Assembly: GCA_014825775.1 (NCBI GenBank)
Contig: MVAQ01000036.1
Span: 62,001-126,000, forward strand
Direction of reading: 5' to 3'
Origin: Krasilnikovozyma curviuscula
Taxonomy: Eukaryota > Basidiomycota > Tremellomycetes > Cystofilobasidiales > Mrakiaceae
Length of the DNA: 64,000 nt
Shown: piece after piece, positions 58,744 to 64,000 of the stretch
Numbering within the stretch: position 1 is the first letter of the stretch
How the letters are laid out: each line of letters opens with the position of its first letter
The notes under the pieces: generated by a model
Seen by the model: only the letters and a program-made list of their open reading frames with translations
Database searches by the model: none
Told to the model about the DNA's origin: nothing
Position numbers and translations under genes: made by a program

Positions 58744-60144
58744 ATGATCTCCCAACTCCAAACAGACCCCCTCTTCGTCATCCTGGGATCGACAGGAGCC
58801 CAGGGAGGGTCTATTATCAAAGCGCTGTCATCCTCTTCGACGAGCACATACAGAGTTAGAGCCGTCACCAGAGACGCGACAAAGCCCGCAGCAAAACATC
58901 TCGAAAACCTCGGGTGCGAGCTTGTGGCGGCTGATCTTGTTAAGGCAGAAGAGGTCGAAAAGGCATTCCAAGGAGCTGACGTTGCCTTCTTGTTGACTTT
59001 TGGTGATATGAACGCCTTGGACTCCGAGCCTGTGGGTATCAGATCTACTTTTCTATTGAGTGGTCACTCGACAGATGACAACCAGGTTTACACATTTGAT
59101 CATCAGCTCTCATATCCCGTCTCTCCATCGATATGAACAGCTGACTTTGACTTTTACTTAGGAATTTCAACAAGGAAAGTTACTCATTGACGCTGCTGCT
59201 AAAAGTGGCGTCGAGACCATCGTATGGTCAGGACAAGTTTCTTTCCCGGAAGGTGCTGCTTTCCCAAATCAAAAGTGAGTAGACTTCTACCATAGGTCGC
59301 TGTATCATCCACGCGATTGTTTTTCTCACTGGCATTCTTCTCTCCCAGCTTTGATGCTAAAGCTCGGGTAGGAGACTACGCGCGATCTCTTCCAGGAATT
59401 AAGATCCACGACGTGATGGCGGCAAGCTACTCTTCTAACTACCTCACCAACAGTCCTCCCCGAAAACAACCCGACGGCAGCTTCGCACTCGGGATGATCT
59501 GGGAGAAGGATACGCAGATCCCTGTAGGCGATACGGAGGAGGATTACGGGAAATACGTGCTTGCTGCGTTGGAACATGAGCTTGACGTCGTTTATGCAGC
59601 GCCGGAGTACATCACACCAGCTCAGATTGCAGACGAGTTCTCAAAAGGTCAGTGGTAACCATATTACTACTTAAGCGGTTTATTGGGACGCTGACGGTTG
59701 ACGCTTGCACTTTCACATTTCTTGCTTTTGACATCGTCTTTCTCGCCTTCACGAAACTCACGTCTCATCGTCATCGTTCCAGCGACCGGAGAAAAGGTAA
59801 CATACAACCAAGTACCAGCTCCAGTGATCCAGGGACACATGTCGAACTTCCTCAGAGAGAATGGAGCCAGGATTGTGGTTGAGATGCTCGCATCGTTTGA
59901 AGGACGAGGATGTGCGTACCGCTTGCTTTCTTACTTTTTCTCCTTTAATACTAACTGGGATAGAGATTCTGATTGTTTTGTTTGTCTTTACTCTTTCTTA
60001 GACTTTGGCGGCGAGAACAAAGTCCAAGACTTGACAGAGAGCAACAAATATCTGTCCTCTCCAGCGAAATCCTTCGCGCAATTTCTGGCAAGTAATAAAG
60101 CAGCGATGGATAAGATCTTTTCAGGGGCGGCTTCTGCTTGGTAA
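58744..60144 (+). CDS. NmrA-like NAD(P)-binding protein
   Basis: A Rossmann-fold protein of the NmrA-like (atypical short-chain dehydrogenase) family. The N-terminus after MISQLQTDP reads LFVILGSTGAQGGSII, the GXXGXXG dinucleotide-binding motif, then VRAVTRDATKPAA, LVAADLVKAEEVEKAFQGAD and ETIVWSGQVSFPEGA across an intron. Downstream segments are GKYVLAALEHELDVVY, AAPEYITPAQIADEFSK and SSPAKSFAQFLASNKAAM. Four introns are inferred (about 59,029-59,160, 59,274-59,348, 59,647-59,782 and 59,910-60,001). Members sense redox cofactors and regulate nitrogen metabolism or stress; the role here is not determined. The upstream in-frame ATG at 58567 would add about 59 residues of low conservation. Confidence 0.85.
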
Positions 60145-60471
60145 TATTTTGTATCGGGAAAGGAGCGTGTGGTAGGATGTCATAGCTGACTACTGTTGAC
60201 ATGACATCGTTGTGTTTGCCGCTTATTCATTTGTTTGAAAAACCACACGACAGGAAAGTGCATTATATTAGAAATACTTAAGAATAAGAAATCGGTCGTA
60301 ACTACGGTAAGACAGAGAAGGTCAGGGTCAGGTCGAGGTCCCCTCTCGCAAGATGATCCCAACCACCATTAACCGAAAATCCTAACTTTTCCCTCAAGGA
60401 ATCCTTTCTATCTCTGAATACTATTCTTCTGCCACTAGCTTCACATACACAGACTTCAAGTAGGCAGCATC
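60145..60471. other. Intergenic region, NmrA-like gene to NSRP1-like gene
   Basis: About 330 bases, AT-rich around 60,230-60,300. Terminator plus promoter; nothing else recognised. Confidence 0.4.
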
Positions 60472-61849
60472 ATGTCAGTACCGCCCGCAAAGCTATCCTT
60501 CAGCTTCGGTAGCAAAGCCAAACCGAAACCTACCATGTCAAGCTCGATATCATCACAACCAGCCCAGGCCAAACCCACAGGATTCTCAGGATTCGGCGGA
60601 GACGACGATGACGACGATGCTCCAGCTCCAGCTGAATCCTCTTCCTCGAAATCCAAGTCCAAGAAGGGTCCTCCGGTCTACCAAGCTTCAAAGCCGAGTC
60701 GAGCGCAGCTGGAGAAGCAGGAAAAGGCAATGGAGGTAGACAAGAGTGTGTTTGAGTATGATGAAGTTTGGGATAGGATGAAGGAGGGTGAGAGGAAAGC
60801 CAAAGAAGCCAAGCTGGCAGAGGATGCTCATCGACAGGTGCGTAACTCGCTGCTATATCCAACCTTTCTTCCGCCTCTTTATCTAGCAGCTGATTGTTTA
60901 TCAAATTTTCTTCCTTTCATTTATTAACATAGCCGAAGTACATGGGTGCTGCCATCGCGTCCGCAGCGACCAGGAAGCTGGATCGCCTTCGAGCAGAGGA
61001 AAAGCTGCTGGAGAAGGAAAGGGCTGAGGAAGGTGACATGTACGCCGGAACGGAGAAGTTTGTTACTCAGGCGTATAAAGATCAGCAAGCTGAGGTTCGA
61101 AGAGCTGAAGAAGAAGAAAAGAAGAGAGAAGGTAAGTACTGTATATCAAGATATTATTCTTCTTGTATCTTTCTGCTTTCTGACCACTGGCTATGTGATT
61201 TTAAATAGAATCTCTCAAAAAATCTTCAACGAAAGGAATGTCAGCAATGTACTCAGCAATGCTCTCGGAATCATCAAAAGCACATGAAGCGGCGGTCGCA
61301 GCCTCCCTCTCAGCTCCTTCGCCGGCCAACCTGACAATCTCCAAACCGCAAGAAGACAGCACAGAATCCAACGGTACACAAGACTCTGACCTGGTGAAGG
61401 AAGCTAAGAAGCAGGGGTTGGACGTCGAAGTGAACGACTCGGGTGAGATTGTCGATTCGAGAGATCTCCTCAAGCCAGGCTTGAATATCATCCCGACGAA
61501 ACCAAAAACCAGTACTCTTGACACGATTGACCCACGTCCTGGATCGGGCTCATCATATGGCCCTCACGGCGGTGTATCCAGGAGGGTCGGCGCGTCTACC
61601 GATATCCGTGATATCCGACAGCGTCAAGATCGACTTCTGAGGGAGCAGTATCGCGAGGAAGAGCTGAGGAAGGAAAAAGAAGAGGCGGAAAGGAAGAAGG
61701 AGAGGGAGGTTGGAATCAAAGATAAAAGGAATGACGAGAGTAGTGTGATGGACGCCACAGCGAGGTATTTGGCGAGGAAGAAGGCCAAGCTGGAGGAAGA
61801 AGAGAAGGCCGCTGCAGCTGCGGCTTCTGGAGGTACTGGATCTTTGTGA
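60472..61849 (+). CDS. NSRP1-like nuclear speckle splicing regulator (DUF2040-type)
   Basis: Three exons give about 380 residues starting MSVPPAKLSFSFGSKAKPKP, with an acidic run (GFGGDDDDDDAP). The core matches the NSRP1/CCDC55 domain: KSVFEYDEVWDRMKEGERK, then PKYMGAAIASAATRKLDRLR, EEKLLEKERAEEGDMYAG and TEKFVTQAYKDQQAEVR, where the human protein has comparable YDEVYD..PKYI..L...R and DKEKFVTSAYK blocks. The C-terminus is a charged coiled-coil (REEELRKEKEEAERKKEREV) with a nuclear-type basic patch (YLARKKAKLEEEEK). The family is involved in alternative splicing. Stop at 61847-61849. Confidence 0.85.
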
Positions 61850-62669
61850 TGGTCACGCGATGGGGTTTGTGGATATCTTGTGAAGAAGGTAGTTATAGCT
61901 CTGGAAGGAGAAGGAAGGACTATCAGATGCATCACCGTGTGAGCGTTGCTTTGCGGTTCTAGACAGATAGACTTCAAAGGCATTTTGTTGTATGTAACCG
62001 AGTCCCCGAAGTGATATGATAGATGCGAAAAGAAGCTCTTGAGCCTTGATCCTGCCTCGCCACGAGGAAACGCCATCTTTCCACCACTGCGCCCGTATGC
62101 ACCTCACCTCTCTCTCAAATCACAGTCACTTGGCAATCGTGGCCATAAATAAAGTCACAGAAGAACATACTTACTCTAGGTATCCACTGGAACACCTCCA
62201 TGTATTTTTTATTTATGTCTTCGCTGCGATGGCGCATCTCGAAAAGTGAGACCGTCTAATCCTCAGATCACTCAAGCCTCTCTGTCCAGGAGCCGAGCGG
62301 GTAAACCCCTAATCTAAGAATAAAGTCTCATATTACCTTATAGTGAGTACAAAGTCTCGCTCCTCTCAGGAGGGCCATCAGAGTCAAGAGGCTGAGATCT
62401 GAAACATTCCGCCAGACTTTCAAAACAATAGTGGCCTCGTTACCTCAGTGCACTATCACAGGGATTACCTGGGCCTCTAGTACACTTGTTAACCACCACT
62501 TGCAATCACACTCTCTTCAAAAAGGGGGCCAGCAGAGAGTCTTAAAGACTAAACTTTGACTCCAATCACGAGCATCCACCTCCCTTCCGACAAAGTTCGC
62601 AGAAGAGGAATTCCAACCGACTGCCATCCTGTCTGAAATTATAGCAGGTCCGTAGAGACTCTAAATAAG
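61850..62669. other. Intergenic region, 820 bases
   Basis: No convincing exon; short plus-strand ORFs (for example 62,046-62,249) lack introns or domains. A polyadenylation-like AT-rich stretch sits near 62,140-62,230. The segment 62,260-62,350 was checked for a tRNA and did not fold convincingly. Confidence 0.35.
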
Positions 62670-63645
62670 ATGGGTCATCGAAGGTCAAGGTTTCGAGCTT
62701 CACAAGTCACGTACGGTGGTAAGTTACTCGACGGATTCCCACAGAACGTACGAAACATCTCACGAACTTTCCTTTTTTTCCCCTTTACTATCGAACGGTT
62801 CAGATCTGAAGGAGTACTGTGCTGAACACCGGGGCAGCTTCATCAGAGCTTCAGTAGCTGCTCTGGGAATGGAACGGAGGGAGAATCGACACATATGCGT
62901 ACGTCGTCTAATCAAAACAAAAAAAAAATGGAGCGCAGCTCCATCCGATGTCTTTGATTTCTGATGGCGTTTTTTTTAAACGTTGCAACAGAATTCTCAT
63001 GTTCTGATAATACACCTGTCACCACCTAGGTCGCCAACGTATCCAGGTGTGAGTCTGTCGTTCAAATTCTCCGACGCCATGGTTGTGAACATGGACACGG
63101 TCAGTTTCACATCCCATCACCTTCCGCGCGCCCGCTGCTTTATCGCTCAAAAATTAAAACCCTCCCCTTCCTCTTAGCTGGCGACTGCCCAACCTGCATT
63201 TAGTACTCTAGCGGGAAACCAACATAATTTCACGAGGACGATGGGACCTCAGTTTGATTGGGGCATGTTCATTCTGGTGACCAGCGGGTCAGTCGGAACC
63301 TCTCTGCACAATTTCTCCACCTTGGTTTCTAACTCGTACCTATGCAATTACAGAGCAATTGTTAATGTCCTACCGATAGGATTGTCGAACCAAGAACTTG
63401 ATTCCCTCTCGCACATGAGCAACATTCCCTCCGTCGCATCGCAGTATCCTCAGGCCATCGACTGGAAGTCGACGCTCGAAGAAGAACTCCGAGCTGATTC
63501 GCAGCGACAGGAGCATCAGAGGAGTAGGAGGTACTCCATCACAGATTCGGAGACGACGCAGAGTAGCGTTGCGAGTGGGAGCAGTGAAGGCGGAGGGAGC
63601 TTCAGTGGCAGGCCGACGTCAAGTATGAGTGGGTACTATAGATGA
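62670..63645 (+). CDS. Unrecognised spliced protein (about 220 residues)
   Basis: A five-exon model reads MGHRRSRFRASQVTYG, then DLKEYCAEHRGSFIRASVAA and LGMERRENRHIC, then NSHVLIIHLSPPRSPTYPG with VSLSFKFSDAMVVNMDT, then LATAQPAFSTLAGNQHNFTR and TMGPQFDWGMFILVTSG, then AIVNVLPIGLSNQELDSL and a Ser-rich tail ending TSSMSGYYR. Each junction has GT/AG ends and a matching phase. The middle (beta-rich with GNQHNFTR and WGMFILVTSGAIVNVLPIGL) looks like a folded domain and the tail is low complexity. The start at 62670 is the first in-frame ATG of that exon, but upstream exons are possible. No family recognised. Confidence 0.6.
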
Positions 63646-63910
63646 TGGATTCATTTTCGGGTTTTGGGGCTTGTGTTTTTAGGGTTTCTTGGCTATTGTT
63701 AACGACCGTTCAATGATTTATCCTCGCTGTGATTGTTTATATGATGAGTTCTTCACTCTTGAGGTTCGGAGGAAAGGAGCCTCGTCCTATGTCGTGGACC
63801 TGCGCCGTGCTTTCCCAAGTGAGCCCGCCAATATTGTTTCCCTGAGAAATTGAATCCATCGTATTTACAGTAACACAATCATTCCCTCTCAGATCAAGAA
63901 GGGCCACCAA

Positions 63911-64000
63911 TTAAGCAGCAGCTTCCAACTCAGCGAGGCTGGCCTTAGCTTCCTCAGAAGAGCTAGCAGAAAGAACCTGTTTGGACGAACAGCATGTCAG
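63911..64000 (-). CDS. 3' end of an unidentified minus-strand gene
   Basis: The last coding exon begins after a CAG acceptor near 63,977 and reads VLSASSSEEAKASLAELEAA plus A and a stop (63911-63913). The upstream part lies outside the window. The Ala/Glu-rich helical end is not enough to name a family. Confidence 0.45.
   Translation of the reverse strand: MTCCSSKQVLSASSSEEAKASLAELEAAA

Overview
This 64 kb window is eukaryotic nuclear DNA. Almost every gene is cut by short introns (mostly about 45-80 bases) with GT...AG ends. Gene content points to a basidiomycete fungus: full-size PDR-type ABC transporter, Zn2Cys6 regulator, HSP104, fungal-type acid phosphatases and a DUF7137-like protein. 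Compact spacing and intron style suggest the Tremellomycetes (Cryptococcus/Kwoniella-like); that placement is inference from gene style, not a database match. I read 24 genes. No rRNA, tRNA, CRISPR array or transposon was recognised.

Layout. 1-7 kb (+): 3' part of an allantoate-permease-type MFS transporter, a Zn2Cys6 transcription factor and a small DUF7137-like membrane protein. 7-16 kb (-): a PDR-type ABC drug pump and a YDJ1-type Hsp40. 16-21 kb (+): a BRCT/Myb protein resembling Rap1. 21-24 kb (-): GPI-anchored acid phosphatase, copy 1. 24-26 kb (+): an Iec1-like C2H2 zinc-finger protein. 26-32 kb (-): a DHA1-type MFS transporter, a phosducin-like protein and a small hydrophilic stress-type protein. 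33-36.5 kb (+): HSP104. 37-39.3 kb (-): acid phosphatase, copy 2. 40 kb: a small unknown gene (-) and a divergent two-TM protein (+). 42-49 kb (+): dynamitin and a DHX29-like RNA helicase. 49.5-64 kb (+): a YetF/DUF421-like membrane protein, a Munc13/Ync13-like C2 protein, a type II membrane glycosyltransferase, an NmrA-like protein, an NSRP1-like splicing factor and an unknown protein; the last 90 bases hold the 3' end of a minus-strand gene.

Functional themes. Two parts of the disaggregase pathway, HSP104 and the farnesylated-type Hsp40 YDJ1, lie 17 kb apart. HSP104 is divergent from a small stress-type gene, and its promoter has a palindromic STRE-like module and an HSE-like site. The two acid phosphatases are paralogs with the same orientation and matching introns, and each has a CACGTT core upstream. 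The most unusual gene structure is YDJ1, whose ATG start codon appears to be assembled only by splicing. I found no clear multi-gene novel system; the best leads are that split start codon, the stress promoter, the internal exon duplication in the small stress-type gene, the Rap1-like architecture, a bacterial-type YetF domain in a spliced fungal gene, and several small unrecognised genes.
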